Source of the DNA: CAYNXB01 sp964401045
Lineage (GTDB): Bacteria > Pseudomonadota > Alphaproteobacteria > Sphingomonadales > Sphingomonadaceae
Reading direction: 5' to 3'
Length of the DNA stretch: 46,873 nt
Assembly: GCA_964401045.1 (NCBI GenBank)
Contig: CAYNXB010000012.1
Span: forward strand, 1-46,873
The notes below the pieces were generated by a model. That model ran no database searches and was not told where the DNA came from. It saw nothing but the letters and a program-made list of their open reading frames with translations. Both the position numbers and the translations under genes were made by a program. Each line of letters starts with the position of its first letter. Within the stretch, counting starts at the first letter, position 1. Below are positions 8,603 to 17,594 of this stretch, in pieces.

Positions 8603-9540
8603 CGCAGCCGGAGCTCTCGATCGTCATCCCGTGCTTCAACGAGGAAGCGAACGTCCGGGCGATCACCGCGGCGGTGGCTGCAGAGGCGCGCGCGGTCGCG
8701 GCCTCCTACGAAGTGGTGCTGATCGACAATCATTCGACCGACGGCACGCGCGAGATCGTCCGCGAATTGTGCCGCGAAGATGCCCGCGTGCGCGCGATCT
8801 TCAACAACCGCAACTACGGGCAGATGCGTTCGCCGACCTACGGCCTTTATCAGGCTGCCGGGCGGGCGGTGATCGGGATGGGCGCCGATTTCCAGGACCC
8901 GCCCGAGATGATTCCCGCGCTCGTCACACAGTGGCGCGCGGGCGCGCAGGTCGTCCTTGCGCAACGGCGAAGCGAGCACGGCTCGGTCGTGCTCAAGTGG
9001 GTACGCCGCCTCGGCTACGTGTTCCTGGCGCGGGTCGCCGATCACCCGATCGTCCCCGGCGCGACCGGCTTCGGCCTGTTCGATCGGAAGGTGATCGACA
9101 CCCTGTCGTCATGGAACGAACCGGAGCCGTTCTTCCGTGGCATGGTGATCGAGAGCGGTTTCCGGCTGGCAGTAATCCCGTTCGACCGGCCCGGCCGAGC
9201 GGCGGGCGAGAGCAAGAATGGTGCAAGGCAGCTGGCAGGCTTCGCGCTATCGGCGCTTGCCGGGTCGGCACGCGCCCTGCTCCGTTTCCCGCTCCTTGCC
9301 GCCGCTGCCGCCGTATTGGTAACGTTCGTGCTCGCGGTGCTGGCGCTCGCCGCCGCGCTGACCGGCCGGCCGACCGCGACCCTTGGATGGCTCACCCTCG
9401 GTGTCGCCGGCTTCGCGCTGATCATGCTGGCGCTCGGGCTGATCGCCGAACAGCTGCGGCTGGTCGCGGAGCGCAGCCGCAACGTCCCGCTGGTGATAGA
9501 AGAAGAGCGGATCAACTTCCCCGCGCACGCCGGCCGATGA
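8599..9540 (+). CDS. GT2 glycosyltransferase, GtrB/DPM-like
   Basis: Membrane-anchored family 2 glycosyltransferase. Residues 1-220 form the GT-A domain: LSIVIPCFNEEANV (6-19), VVLIDNHSTDGT (39-50) and the acidic DFQDPPEM (97-104) expected for nucleotide-sugar/metal binding. Two membrane segments follow (about 230-260 and 272-300). This layout matches polyprenyl-phosphate sugar synthases of the GtrB/DPM1 type, which load a sugar onto undecaprenyl phosphate for flipping by a GtrA-like protein; such a protein is encoded by the last gene of the same operon. It starts within the previous stop (ATGA), which fixes the start well inside a longer open frame. Confidence 0.92.
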   Translation: MTQPELSIVIPCFNEEANVRAITAAVAAEARAVAASYEVVLIDNHSTDGTREIVRELCREDARVRAIFNNRNYGQMRSPTYGLYQAAGRAVIGMGADFQDPPEMIPALVTQWRAGAQVVLAQRRSEHGSVVLKWVRRLGYVFLARVADHPIVPGATGFGLFDRKVIDTLSSWNEPEPFFRGMVIESGFRLAVIPFDRPGRAAGESKNGARQLAGFALSALAGSARALLRFPLLAAAAAVLVTFVLAVLALAAALTGRPTATLGWLTLGVAGFALIMLALGLIAEQLRLVAERSRNVPLVIEEERINFPAHAGR

Positions 9541-10838
9541 AGGACAGTTCGCGGATCCTGCCGCTGGCGGTGGAGGGCGTGCTGGCGCTCGCCGTCCTAG
9601 CCAGCCTCGTCTCGACGGCGGCGTTCTTCCACGCCAACGGCTACCTTCCCCAGCCGTTCGTGTTCGACACCAACGACACGTTCATGGACTGGTTCAACAC
9701 CGCCTACTGGGCAAACAACCCGGGTGCCTACGACGTGTGGCGCAGCATCTACCCGCCGCTGTCGTTCACCTTCCTCGACGCGTTCAGCCTGCCCGGCTGC
9801 TATCTGCAATCGCCGTTCTACGCGCGCGATTGCGACTGGCTCGGGCGGGCGACGATCGGGGCGTTCTACCTCCTCGACGTAGCGCTGATCTGGCTGAGCT
9901 TTCGCCGCCTCGATCGGCGCACGGCACCGATGCGGACCGTCGCACTGGGATTGGGCCTGCCGCTGCTGTTCACCCTCGAGCGCGGCAACCTGATCGTGGT
10001 GTGCTTCGCGGCCTTTGCACTGGCACATGGACCGCTGCTCTCATCCGGGCGCGCCCGTGCCATCGCTGCGGCAGTCACAGTCAACTTCAAGCCCTACCTG
10101 GTGCTGCCGGTGCTGGCGCTGGCGGCGAAGCGCCGGTGGCGCCCGCTCGAGCTCGCTGGCCTCGCTACTATCGCAGTCTATCTGGTGTCCCTCGCAATCG
10201 TTGGCGCGGGTACGCCGATGGAACTCGCCAGCAACACCGCCAACTGGGTGATATTCCAGGGCGCACAGGTGTGGAACGAGGTCAACTACTCGACCAGCTA
10301 CGCCCCGCTGCTGACGATCCGCGAAAGCCAGATTCCGCTGCTAGAGTTCGTCTCATCGCGCGCGGTTGAGCGGATTGAGTTGGCGGTGCCGCTGCTGATC
10401 CGTGCGACGCAGGCGCTCGCCCTGCTTGCGCTCGCTGCCACCTGGCTCCAGCCGAAGGCGGTGCCGGTGCAGCGAATCGGAGCGCTGGTCCTCGGCGCCT
10501 ATCTCGCGACCCAATCGCCGGGAGGGTACACGCAGGTGTTCCTGCTGTTCCTGGTGTTTCTCGAGCCGTTCCGTCGTCCAGGTCCGGTCATCGCGATCGC
10601 CTGCGCGTATCTGCTGTGTCTTGTCGGCGACCTGCCGCTCGCCTCGATCCTGCAGATGACCTCGGCCAGTTGGCTCTCCGGGCGCGACGTGACCGCGACA
10701 TTCGGGCTGACCTGGGGCCACTTCATCCGCCCCGGGCTAATCGTCCTCATCGTGTGGTCGCTCTCCCTCGATACGCTCGCGCGTGTCGTCCGCGCGCACG
10801 GGAGCCATCGCCCAAGCCTGGGCCTCGCCGCAACATGA
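9537..10838 (+). CDS. GT87/DUF2029-like integral membrane glycosyltransferase
   Basis: Polytopic membrane protein (433 residues, about nine to eleven hydrophobic segments) resembling GT87/DUF2029 polyprenyl-phosphate-sugar-dependent transferases. A large periplasmic loop after the first membrane segment carries DTNDTFMDWFNTAYW and SIYPPLSFTF, the usual location of catalytic acidic residues in GT-C enzymes. A further indicative segment is NFKPYLVLPVLAL. The ATG at 9537 overlaps the preceding stop (ATGA). It probably uses the lipid-linked sugar made by the GT2 protein. Family assignment is by style and context and the donor and acceptor are unknown. Confidence 0.8.
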   Translation: MKDSSRILPLAVEGVLALAVLASLVSTAAFFHANGYLPQPFVFDTNDTFMDWFNTAYWANNPGAYDVWRSIYPPLSFTFLDAFSLPGCYLQSPFYARDCDWLGRATIGAFYLLDVALIWLSFRRLDRRTAPMRTVALGLGLPLLFTLERGNLIVVCFAAFALAHGPLLSSGRARAIAAAVTVNFKPYLVLPVLALAAKRRWRPLELAGLATIAVYLVSLAIVGAGTPMELASNTANWVIFQGAQVWNEVNYSTSYAPLLTIRESQIPLLEFVSSRAVERIELAVPLLIRATQALALLALAATWLQPKAVPVQRIGALVLGAYLATQSPGGYTQVFLLFLVFLEPFRRPGPVIAIACAYLLCLVGDLPLASILQMTSASWLSGRDVTATFGLTWGHFIRPGLIVLIVWSLSLDTLARVVRAHGSHRPSLGLAAT

Positions 10839-11848
10839 TCCCCGAGCAGGACCTCGCCGCCATCGATCGGCAACTCGCGCCGCTTTGGCCCCGGCTTGCG
10901 GGCGCGCGCGTGTTCATGACCGGTGGCACCGGGTTGATCGGCCGCTGGATGCTTGAGGCGCTCGCGCGCACCGGCAGCGATGCCGAGGTCGTGATCCTCA
11001 GCCGCGATCCGGATGCGTTCGCACGCAAAGCACCGCACCTTGCGGCGCGATACGAGCTGGTTGCCGGTGACGTGCTCACGTTTGTGCCGCCCAAAGGCGA
11101 GTTCACCCACGTGATCCACGCAGCAACGGACGCCAGCGCGAATCTCAACGCGAACGATCCGCGGCGCATGTTCGACACGATCGTGGGCGGGACGCGCCGA
11201 GCCCTCGATCTCGCGGTCACGCGCGGCGCGACCCGCTTCTTCTTCCTCAGCTCGGGCGCCGTCTACGGGCCGCAGCCGTGGGAAAGAACCCACGTCTCCG
11301 AAGATTGGCACGGCGGCCCGGACCCGCGCGATCCGCGCGCGGCCTACGGTGCCGGCAAACGCGCGGCCGAGACTCTCTGCGCCATCTATCGCACGCAGTT
11401 CAGTCTCGACATAGTAACCGCGCGCATCTTCGCGCTGCTCGGCCCGCTGCTTTCGCTCGATATCCACTTCGCCGCCGGCAATTTCATCCGCGACGCGCTC
11501 GCCGGTCGGATCATTCGCGTCGAAGGCTCCGGCGAAGCGGTGCGCTCGTACCTCTACCTCGCCGACCTGACCGTATGGCTATGGACCCTGCTGCTCGCTG
11601 CCGAACCGGGGTCGACGTACAACGTCGGATCGGAAGAGGCGGTGTCGATCGCCAGGCTCGCCCGGCTCACGGCGACCCTGCTTAACGGGCCCGGCATCGA
11701 AGTTCTCGGCCGGTCCGATCCGGGCTGGAACCCCGGTCGCTACGTCCCGTCCACCACGGCGATCCGTCGCGACCTGAACCTCTTTCCCACCGTCGACCTC
11801 GACGAGGCGATCCGCCGCACGGCGCGCGCCAACGGATGGACCTCATGA
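10835..11848 (+). CDS. NAD-dependent epimerase/dehydratase (SDR), nucleotide-sugar reductase candidate
   Basis: Extended short-chain dehydrogenase of 337 residues. The Rossmann motif GGTGLIG is at 30-36, the catalytic Ser in FFLSSGAVYG near 139-140, and the YxxxK pair at Y171/K175 (AAYGAGKRAAE). The start at 10835 overlaps the previous stop as ATGA and gives a natural N-terminus. Since the locus also encodes rfbF and rfbG, whose product is CDP-4-keto-6-deoxyglucose, this enzyme is a good candidate for the reductase or epimerase that finishes the CDP-sugar (compare the RfbJ/RfbS and YerF class). That role is inferred from context. Confidence 0.88.
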   Translation: MIPEQDLAAIDRQLAPLWPRLAGARVFMTGGTGLIGRWMLEALARTGSDAEVVILSRDPDAFARKAPHLAARYELVAGDVLTFVPPKGEFTHVIHAATDASANLNANDPRRMFDTIVGGTRRALDLAVTRGATRFFFLSSGAVYGPQPWERTHVSEDWHGGPDPRDPRAAYGAGKRAAETLCAIYRTQFSLDIVTARIFALLGPLLSLDIHFAAGNFIRDALAGRIIRVEGSGEAVRSYLYLADLTVWLWTLLLAAEPGSTYNVGSEEAVSIARLARLTATLLNGPGIEVLGRSDPGWNPGRYVPSTTAIRRDLNLFPTVDLDEAIRRTARANGWTS

Positions 11849-13683
11849 CTCCAGAAACCGTCTCAAAAAAGGTGAAGCTCTCCGACTGGCTGGCCGACCG
11901 GCTGGCCGATCGCGGCATCCGCGACATTTTCATGCTCACCGGCGGTGGTGCGATGCACCTCAACCATTCGCTCGGCACGCACCCACGGCTCAAGACGACC
12001 TTCACCCACCACGAGCAGGCGCTGTCGATGGCGGCCGAGGCTTACTACCGGCTGACCAATCGGCTGGCAGTGGTCAATGTCACTTCCGGACCCGGCGGCA
12101 CCAACGCGATCACGGGGGTCTACGGAGCGTATGTCGATTCCATCGGCATGCTGGTGATTTCAGGTCAGGTGAAAACCGAGACCACTGTCCGCCACACGGG
12201 CCTGCCGCTGCGCCAGTACGGCGACCAGGAACTCGACATTGAGGAACTGGTCCGGCCGATCACCAAGTACGCGACGATGGTCACTAACCCGCTCACGATC
12301 CGCTACCACCTCGAAAAGGCGCTGCATCTCGCGACCAGCGGCCGCCCCGGGCCGGTGTGGCTCGATATCCCGCTCGATGTGCAGGCGGCGAAGATCGATC
12401 CCGACGACCTGCCGGGATTCGATCCTGCCGAACTGGATGAGCCGTGGCTCAGGACCGAGCTGCCGGCCACCGCGTCGGCGATCCTCGACAAGCTGCGCGC
12501 CGCCAAGCGGCCCGTGGTGTTCGCCGGTGGCGGAGTGCGGCTAAGCGGAGCCTACGACGATTTCCTCGCGCTGATCGACAAGCTCGGCGTGCCGGTCGTC
12601 ACCGGGTGGAACGCGCACGACGTGCTTTGGGACGATCACCCCCTCTACTGCGGGCGGCCCGGGACTGTCGGCGACCGTGGTGGCAACATGGTTACGCAGA
12701 GCGCGGACCTGCTGTTGGTGCTCGGGAGCCGGCTCAACATCCGCCAGGTCAGCTACAACTGGAAGAGTTTCGCGCGCGAGGCATTCAAGATCTGGGTCGA
12801 CATCGATCCGGTCGAGCTGCGCAAGCCTTCGGTCACGCCCGATATGCCGGTGGTCGCAAATCTCGCCGGATTAATTCCGGCGATGCTCGCGGCAGATTAC
12901 GATAGCCCATCCCCTGCTCACGGTGAATGGCTCGCGTGGTCGAAGGAGCGGCTCGCGCGCTTCCCCGCGGTGCTGCCCGAATACCGCGACCACGGGCCAC
13001 GCAATCATCCCTATGTCGCGATGGACGAGCTGTTCCGCCGGCTCGGCGAGGACGACGTGGTCGTCACCGGCAACGGCAGCGCCTGCGTGGTCAGCTTCCA
13101 GGCGGCCAGGATCAAACGTGGTCAGCGGCTGTGGACCAACTCTGGCTGCGCTACGATGGGCTACGACCTGCCCGCCGCGATAGGCGCGTGCGCCGCGACG
13201 GGCGGCAAGCGGCGCGTGATCTGCATCGCTGGCGACGGCAGCATCATGATGAACCTGCAGGAGCTGCAGACCATCGCCGGCTACGGCTTGCCGGTGAAGG
13301 TGTTCCTGATCAACAACGCCGGCTACGCCTCGATCTTCCAGACCCACCGCAACTTCTTCGGCGGCGTAGAGGTTGGCGGCGGCCCCAAGAGCAACGTCAC
13401 CTTCCCTCATTTCGGCCGGGTCGCGGCAGCATTTGGCTTCGCCTACCGGCGGTCCGACTGCCATAACGACCTGCCAGACGCCATCGCCAAGACGCTCGCG
13501 GCAGACGGACCGGCGCTGTGCGAGATCGTCGTCGACGAAAACGTCTCGTTCGCGCCAAAGCTCGGCGCCAGGGTCCATCCCGATGGGCGCATTACCTCGC
13601 CGGCACTCGAAGACCTGTCGCCGTTTCTTCCGCGCGAGGTGCTGCAGGCGAACATGCGCATCCCGCTGACGGAGGAGCAATGA
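11845..13683 (+). CDS. Thiamine-diphosphate-dependent enzyme of acetolactate synthase-like fold (YerE-like candidate)
   Basis: Three-domain ThDP enzyme of 612 residues. The catalytic glutamate lies in FTHHEQALSMAAEA (E57); the pyrophosphate/metal motif begins GDGSIMMN at 463 and ends LINN at 488-491, the classic 29-residue ThDP signature. SGPGGTNAITGVYGAYVDS and PGPVWLDIPLDVQ are typical of the acetolactate-synthase group. Its position between a CDP-sugar epimerase and rfbG/rfbF suggests it acts on a sugar, as YerE does when it adds a two-carbon acetaldehyde unit from pyruvate to a CDP-4-keto-deoxyhexose. The ATG at 11845 (ATGA overlap, as for its neighbours) is preferred over 11836. An ordinary biosynthetic acetolactate synthase is unlikely because no small subunit or branched-chain amino acid gene is near. 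Confidence 0.9.
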   Translation: MTPETVSKKVKLSDWLADRLADRGIRDIFMLTGGGAMHLNHSLGTHPRLKTTFTHHEQALSMAAEAYYRLTNRLAVVNVTSGPGGTNAITGVYGAYVDSIGMLVISGQVKTETTVRHTGLPLRQYGDQELDIEELVRPITKYATMVTNPLTIRYHLEKALHLATSGRPGPVWLDIPLDVQAAKIDPDDLPGFDPAELDEPWLRTELPATASAILDKLRAAKRPVVFAGGGVRLSGAYDDFLALIDKLGVPVVTGWNAHDVLWDDHPLYCGRPGTVGDRGGNMVTQSADLLLVLGSRLNIRQVSYNWKSFAREAFKIWVDIDPVELRKPSVTPDMPVVANLAGLIPAMLAADYDSPSPAHGEWLAWSKERLARFPAVLPEYRDHGPRNHPYVAMDELFRRLGEDDVVVTGNGSACVVSFQAARIKRGQRLWTNSGCATMGYDLPAAIGACAATGGKRRVICIAGDGSIMMNLQELQTIAGYGLPVKVFLINNAGYASIFQTHRNFFGGVEVGGGPKSNVTFPHFGRVAAAFGFAYRRSDCHNDLPDAIAKTLAADGPALCEIVVDENVSFAPKLGARVHPDGRITSPALEDLSPFLPREVLQANMRIPLTEEQ

Positions 13684-14081
13684 ACGCGCTCGCCGCCCTC
13701 GCCGGGCGCCGGCCGGTCCGCTTCATCATCGCGGGCGCGGCCAACACCGCGCTCGGCCTCGCCCTTTATCCGGTGTTGCTATGGGCCGTGCCGCATCTGC
13801 GGACGCATTACCTCGTGGCGCTCGGAATCGCGCAGGTGGTGTGCCTGGCGTTCGCGTTTGCGACCCACAAGTTCGGCGTGTTCCGCACGCGCGGAAACCT
13901 GGCGCGTGAGCTTGCCGCGTTCGCCGGCTTCTACCTGGTCAACTACGCGGCGAACTGGGCGGCGCTGCCATTGCTGGTGGAGCTTGGCGGCGTTTCACCC
14001 GTGTCTGCGCAAGTCGGGTTCACGCTGGCGGCCATCGCCGGGAGCTGGTTCTGGCATAGCCGGGTGACGTTCCGTGGCTGA
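13680..14081 (+). CDS. GtrA-like membrane protein (lipid-linked sugar flippase family)
   Basis: Small four-helix membrane protein of 133 residues. RFIIAGAANTALGLALYPVL at 14-33 and the closing FWHSRVTFRG are characteristic of the GtrA family, which is thought to flip undecaprenyl-phosphate-linked monosaccharides. GGAGG at 13671-13675 is a good ribosome site, and the ATG overlaps the stop of the ThDP gene. It pairs functionally with the GT2 protein upstream. Its last 87 bases overlap the end of the convergent rfbG gene. Confidence 0.9.
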   Translation: MNALAALAGRRPVRFIIAGAANTALGLALYPVLLWAVPHLRTHYLVALGIAQVVCLAFAFATHKFGVFRTRGNLARELAAFAGFYLVNYAANWAALPLLVELGGVSPVSAQVGFTLAAIAGSWFWHSRVTFRG

Positions 14082-15128
14082 AAGCCGGGTATAGCGGGCA
14101 ATCTGCGCGACCGTCGCCGCGCGCGCGTCCGCCCCGGCAGCGACTGCCCGATGCCATTCGACGATCCACGCCAGAGCGGTGTCGAGCGGCAGGCGCGGCC
14201 GCCAGCCGAGCAGCGCGCGAGCTTTCGAGGAATCGAGCCGCAGCAAGCCAGCCTCGTGCGGTCTCGGGCCGTCGTCGGACAAGGGAGCGCTCGCGACGCC
14301 CCAGGCGCGTGTCAGGCGCTCGACGATCCACGACACAGGTCGGGCATCGTCATCCGCGGGCCCGAAGTTCCATCCGTCGGCGAAAGTGCGTTCGCCCGCC
14401 AGCAGCCGCTCGGCAAGCAGGAGATAACCGCTGAGCGCCTCCAACACGTGCTGCCACGGCCGCACTGCGTCGGGCGAGCGGATCAGCGGCGCGGTGTCCG
14501 CCTCGAATGCGCGGATGAGATCAGGCAGCAGGCGGTCCGCCGCCCAGTCGCCGCTGCCGATGACGTTGCCCGCGCGAGCCGTCGCCAACGCCGGGCCGGC
14601 CTCCGAGAAGAACGAGCGCCGCCACGCCGCAGCAACCAGTTCGGCGCAGCCCTTGCTGCTACTGTAAGGGTCATGGCCGCCCATTGGCTCGTCCTCGCGA
14701 TAGGACCAGAGCCACTCGCGGTTTTCGTAGCACTTGTCGCTGGTGACGCAGACGATCGCTTTCAGATCGGGCGCGCGCCGCGCTGCTTCGAGCAGGTGTA
14801 CCGTGCCCATGACGTTGGTCGCGTAAGTCTCGACAGGCTCTCTGTACGACTGGCGCACGAGCGGCTGGGCTGCGAGATGGAAGATTGCTTCGGGTTGCGC
14901 GACATCCATCGCGGCCGCGAGCGCCGCGAAGTCCCGCACATCGCCCTCGACGTGGCGGACGAGTTGCGCGACGCCCGCACACTCGAACAGGCTTGGTTCA
15001 GTGGGCGCCGGAAGGGCAAAACCGGTCACCTCGGCGCCCATCGCGTGGAGCCACAGGCTGAGCCAGCTTCCCTTGAACCCGGTGTGCCCGGTGATGAGCA
15101 CCCGGCGCCCGGTCCAGACCGGGCTCAC
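13995..15128 (-). CDS. rfbG: CDP-glucose 4,6-dehydratase
   Basis: NAD-dependent dehydratase making CDP-4-keto-6-deoxy-D-glucose from CDP-glucose. The 377-residue SDR product has GHTGFKG at 14-20, TSDKCYENREW near 129 and YSSSK at 155-159, and the RfbG hallmarks GSGDWAADRLLPDLIRAF and RPWQHVLEALSGYL. The start is taken as GTG 15128, which overlaps the rfbF stop (GTGA); GTG 15131 is possible, and the longer upstream frame is only readthrough of rfbF sequence. The C-terminus continues about 20 residues past the usual end and overlaps the convergent gtrA-like gene by 87 bases. Confidence 0.93.
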   Translation of the reverse strand: MSPVWTGRRVLITGHTGFKGSWLSLWLHAMGAEVTGFALPAPTEPSLFECAGVAQLVRHVEGDVRDFAALAAAMDVAQPEAIFHLAAQPLVRQSYREPVETYATNVMGTVHLLEAARRAPDLKAIVCVTSDKCYENREWLWSYREDEPMGGHDPYSSSKGCAELVAAAWRRSFFSEAGPALATARAGNVIGSGDWAADRLLPDLIRAFEADTAPLIRSPDAVRPWQHVLEALSGYLLLAERLLAGERTFADGWNFGPADDDARPVSWIVERLTRAWGVASAPLSDDGPRPHEAGLLRLDSSKARALLGWRPRLPLDTALAWIVEWHRAVAAGADARAATVAQIARYTRLSATERHPAMPEPAPGDGRQREPDLRRHG

Positions 15129-15898
15129 CACCGCATCCACGGCGCTTCTCCGGTATTCCACAGCTCCTCCAGGTATAGCTTGTCGCGCAGGGTATCCATC
15201 GGTTGCCAGAAGCCCTCGTGCCGATAGCCCATCAGCTCGCCGCCCCGCGCCAGGCGTTCGAGCGGACCGGCTTCCCACACGGTATCCGGCCCCTCGACGA
15301 GGTCGAGCACCGACGGGTCGGCAACGAAAAAACCTCCGTTGATCTGGCCGCCGTCGCCCGCCGGTTTCTCACGGAAATCGATCACCCGCCCGCCTTCGAA
15401 CTCGAGCGCGCCGAACCGCCCCGGCGGCGCGACCGAGGTGATCGTCGCGCGCAGCCCGTGCCGGTTGTGGAACGCAACCAGGGCCGCGATGTCGATGTCG
15501 GCAACCCCGTCGCCATAGGTGAAGCAGAAGGGCTCGTCCGGCTCTAGATAGGGGCGCACTGCCGCGAGCCGCCCGCCGGTCATTGTATGAGCGCCGGTTT
15601 CGACCAGGGTGATGCGCCACGGCTCGCTGCGGGCGCAGTGCACCTCCATGCCATTGCCGTTTCTGAGATCGATCGTGATGTCGGATGTGTGGAGGAAGTA
15701 GTTCGCGAAGAACTCCTTGATCAGGTAGCCCTTGTAGCCGAGGCAGATCACGAAGTCGTTGAAGCCGCTCGCGGCGTAGATCTTCATGATGTGCCACAGG
15801 ATTGGCATCCCGCCGATCTCGACCATCGGCTTGGGCCGCACGGCGGTTTCCTCGCCCAGCCGGCTGCCGAGACCGCCCGCCAGAATTACGGTTCGCAT
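15125..15898 (-). CDS. rfbF: Glucose-1-phosphate cytidylyltransferase
   Basis: Makes CDP-glucose from CTP and glucose-1-phosphate, the entry step of CDP-dideoxy and branched-sugar pathways. The 257-residue length and motifs are those of RfbF: nucleotidyl-binding LAGGLGSRLGEETAVRPKPM at 6-25, GGMPILWHIMKIY, the long FANYFLHTSDITIDL segment, FTYGDGVADID and the C-terminal GFWQPMDTLRDK. It is translationally coupled to rfbG (GTGA) and divergent from the GT39 gene, with only 28 bases between the two starts, so promoters for both must lie partly inside coding sequence or the genes are read from further away. Confidence 0.97.
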   Translation of the reverse strand: MRTVILAGGLGSRLGEETAVRPKPMVEIGGMPILWHIMKIYAASGFNDFVICLGYKGYLIKEFFANYFLHTSDITIDLRNGNGMEVHCARSEPWRITLVETGAHTMTGGRLAAVRPYLEPDEPFCFTYGDGVADIDIAALVAFHNRHGLRATITSVAPPGRFGALEFEGGRVIDFREKPAGDGGQINGGFFVADPSVLDLVEGPDTVWEAGPLERLARGGELMGYRHEGFWQPMDTLRDKLYLEELWNTGEAPWMRW

Positions 15899-15926
15899 CG
15901 TTCCTCCACGTCATGGATTCGAGACC

Positions 15927-17594
15927 ATGACGATGCCGCCCCGCCCACACCGTAAACGCTTCTGGGCGATCTGGCGGAGCCGCCTGCCGCTGCTCGCGGT
16001 GCTGCTGATCGCGACATGGCTGCGGCTCGACGGCGTCGGCTTCGGGCTGCCGGCGCTGAACGACCCGGACGAACCGCTGTTTATGATGACGGCGCTGGAC
16101 ATGCTGCGGAACCACACGTTCGACCCCGGCTGGTTTGGGCACCCCGGCACCATCACGCTCTACTGCCTGGCGCTGGTGATCATGGCGGTCGGCGCGCTTG
16201 GTACGCTGACCGGCCGGTTCGACGGGGCGGACGGGTTCGCCGCGGCAGTGTTCGCCGATCCTTCGATCGTGTTCCTTCCCGCGCGGCTGTTCGTCGTCGC
16301 CTGCGGGGTTGGTTGCGTGCTGCTGACCTACATGATCGCGCGGCGATTGTGGGGTCAGCGCCCAGCGTTGCTCGCCGCGGCGATCCTGGCTGCCAATGCG
16401 CTGCACATCGAATACTCACAGATCATCCGCACCGACATGCAGGCGAGCGCGTTCATGCTGCTGTGTGCGCTCCAGTCGCTTGCGGTCGTCGAGCATGGCC
16501 GGCGACGCGACTACGCGATAGCGGGGTTGATGGTCGGCCTTGGCTGCGCAACCAAGTGGCCGGCCGCGGCCATCGCGCTCAGCCCGATCTGCGTCGGCCT
16601 CTCGCGGCGAGAGTTTCCGAAGCTCGCCCTGTTCGTCGCAGCAGCGACCGCAGGCCTGTTCGTCGCCTCGCCATTCCTGTTGATAGACCACGCCGCCGTG
16701 TTGCGCGATCTCGCGGGGGAAACGCGTGCCGTACATCCGGGGGCAACCGGCAACGGGTTGCTCGGCAATCTCATGGCATACGCCGATGGACCCTTGCTCG
16801 CGTCGTTCGGGTTGGCTGAGCTGGCGCTCGCGGCAATAGGAGTTGCGGGGGCATGTCGCGACCGGCGCTGGTTGCTGGCGGTCGTGCCCGGTTTCGCGCT
16901 GTTCGCACTGCTGATTTCGGGCCAGCACCTCGTCTGGGATCGTTGGCTGGTGCCGATGCTGCCGTTCGTCGCGCTGTCCGCAGCGTGGACGCTTGAACGG
17001 ATCGTCGTTTGGCTGGCACCGCGGCTGCGAGTGGGGGAGAGCTGGGTCGCCGGTGCCGCCCTCGCGCTGCTGCTCATCCCGATGATCGGCGAGGCGCGAA
17101 CGATGGCGGCTGAACGACGCAACGACACACGGCAGGCTGCATCCGCCTGGATACGCGCGCAGGTTCCGCCCGGCAGCACGATCCTGCTCGAACACGGCGC
17201 CATGGATCTGCTCGGCGGACCGTGGACCCTGCGTTTCCCGCTCGGGTCCGCCGGATGCATCGACCCGCGCAAGGCGCTTGCCGGGCAGATTTCGGCCGAT
17301 CAGGTCGAGCGTCGACGGGTGGGGCGTGCGATCGTCGACCTCGGCCACGTGGACCGCGCGCAGCTCGGCAGCTGTCGCGCCGACTTCGCCGTGCTGTCGC
17401 ACTTCGCGCGATACCAGGCCGAGCCGGAAACATATGCCGAGCCGCTGCAGCGCTATCGCGAGCTTACAGCCGACGGCGTTCTCGTCGCCAGGATCGAGCC
17501 TCGTCCTGGAGAGCGCGGGGGTCCTGTGATCCTGATCTTTCGTTTTGGCGACGCGCGCACAAAGGCGCAGGCGCGTGCTGTGGCGAGACATTAG
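15927..17594 (+). CDS. GT39-family (PMT/ArnT-like) membrane glycosyltransferase
   Basis: Polytopic membrane protein of 555 residues with about ten to twelve hydrophobic segments in the first 440 residues and a soluble C-terminal domain. The first extracytoplasmic loop has NDPDEPLF (45-52), the acidic motif expected at the GT39 active site; HPGTITLYCLALV and HIEYSQIIRTDMQAS also fit this superfamily. Such proteins transfer a sugar from a polyprenyl-phosphate donor on the periplasmic face. ATG 15927 is taken as start (15933 is possible); the open frame upstream is antisense to rfbF. It closes the glycan locus. Confidence 0.85.
   Translation: MTMPPRPHRKRFWAIWRSRLPLLAVLLIATWLRLDGVGFGLPALNDPDEPLFMMTALDMLRNHTFDPGWFGHPGTITLYCLALVIMAVGALGTLTGRFDGADGFAAAVFADPSIVFLPARLFVVACGVGCVLLTYMIARRLWGQRPALLAAAILAANALHIEYSQIIRTDMQASAFMLLCALQSLAVVEHGRRRDYAIAGLMVGLGCATKWPAAAIALSPICVGLSRREFPKLALFVAAATAGLFVASPFLLIDHAAVLRDLAGETRAVHPGATGNGLLGNLMAYADGPLLASFGLAELALAAIGVAGACRDRRWLLAVVPGFALFALLISGQHLVWDRWLVPMLPFVALSAAWTLERIVVWLAPRLRVGESWVAGAALALLLIPMIGEARTMAAERRNDTRQAASAWIRAQVPPGSTILLEHGAMDLLGGPWTLRFPLGSAGCIDPRKALAGQISADQVERRRVGRAIVDLGHVDRAQLGSCRADFAVLSHFARYQAEPETYAEPLQRYRELTADGVLVARIEPRPGERGGPVILIFRFGDARTKAQARAVARH

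Noticed and set aside
10499..11467. Minus-strand frame antisense to the GT87-like and epimerase genes
   Set aside because: Shadow frame with no domain character; the plus-strand genes are coupled and carry clear motifs.
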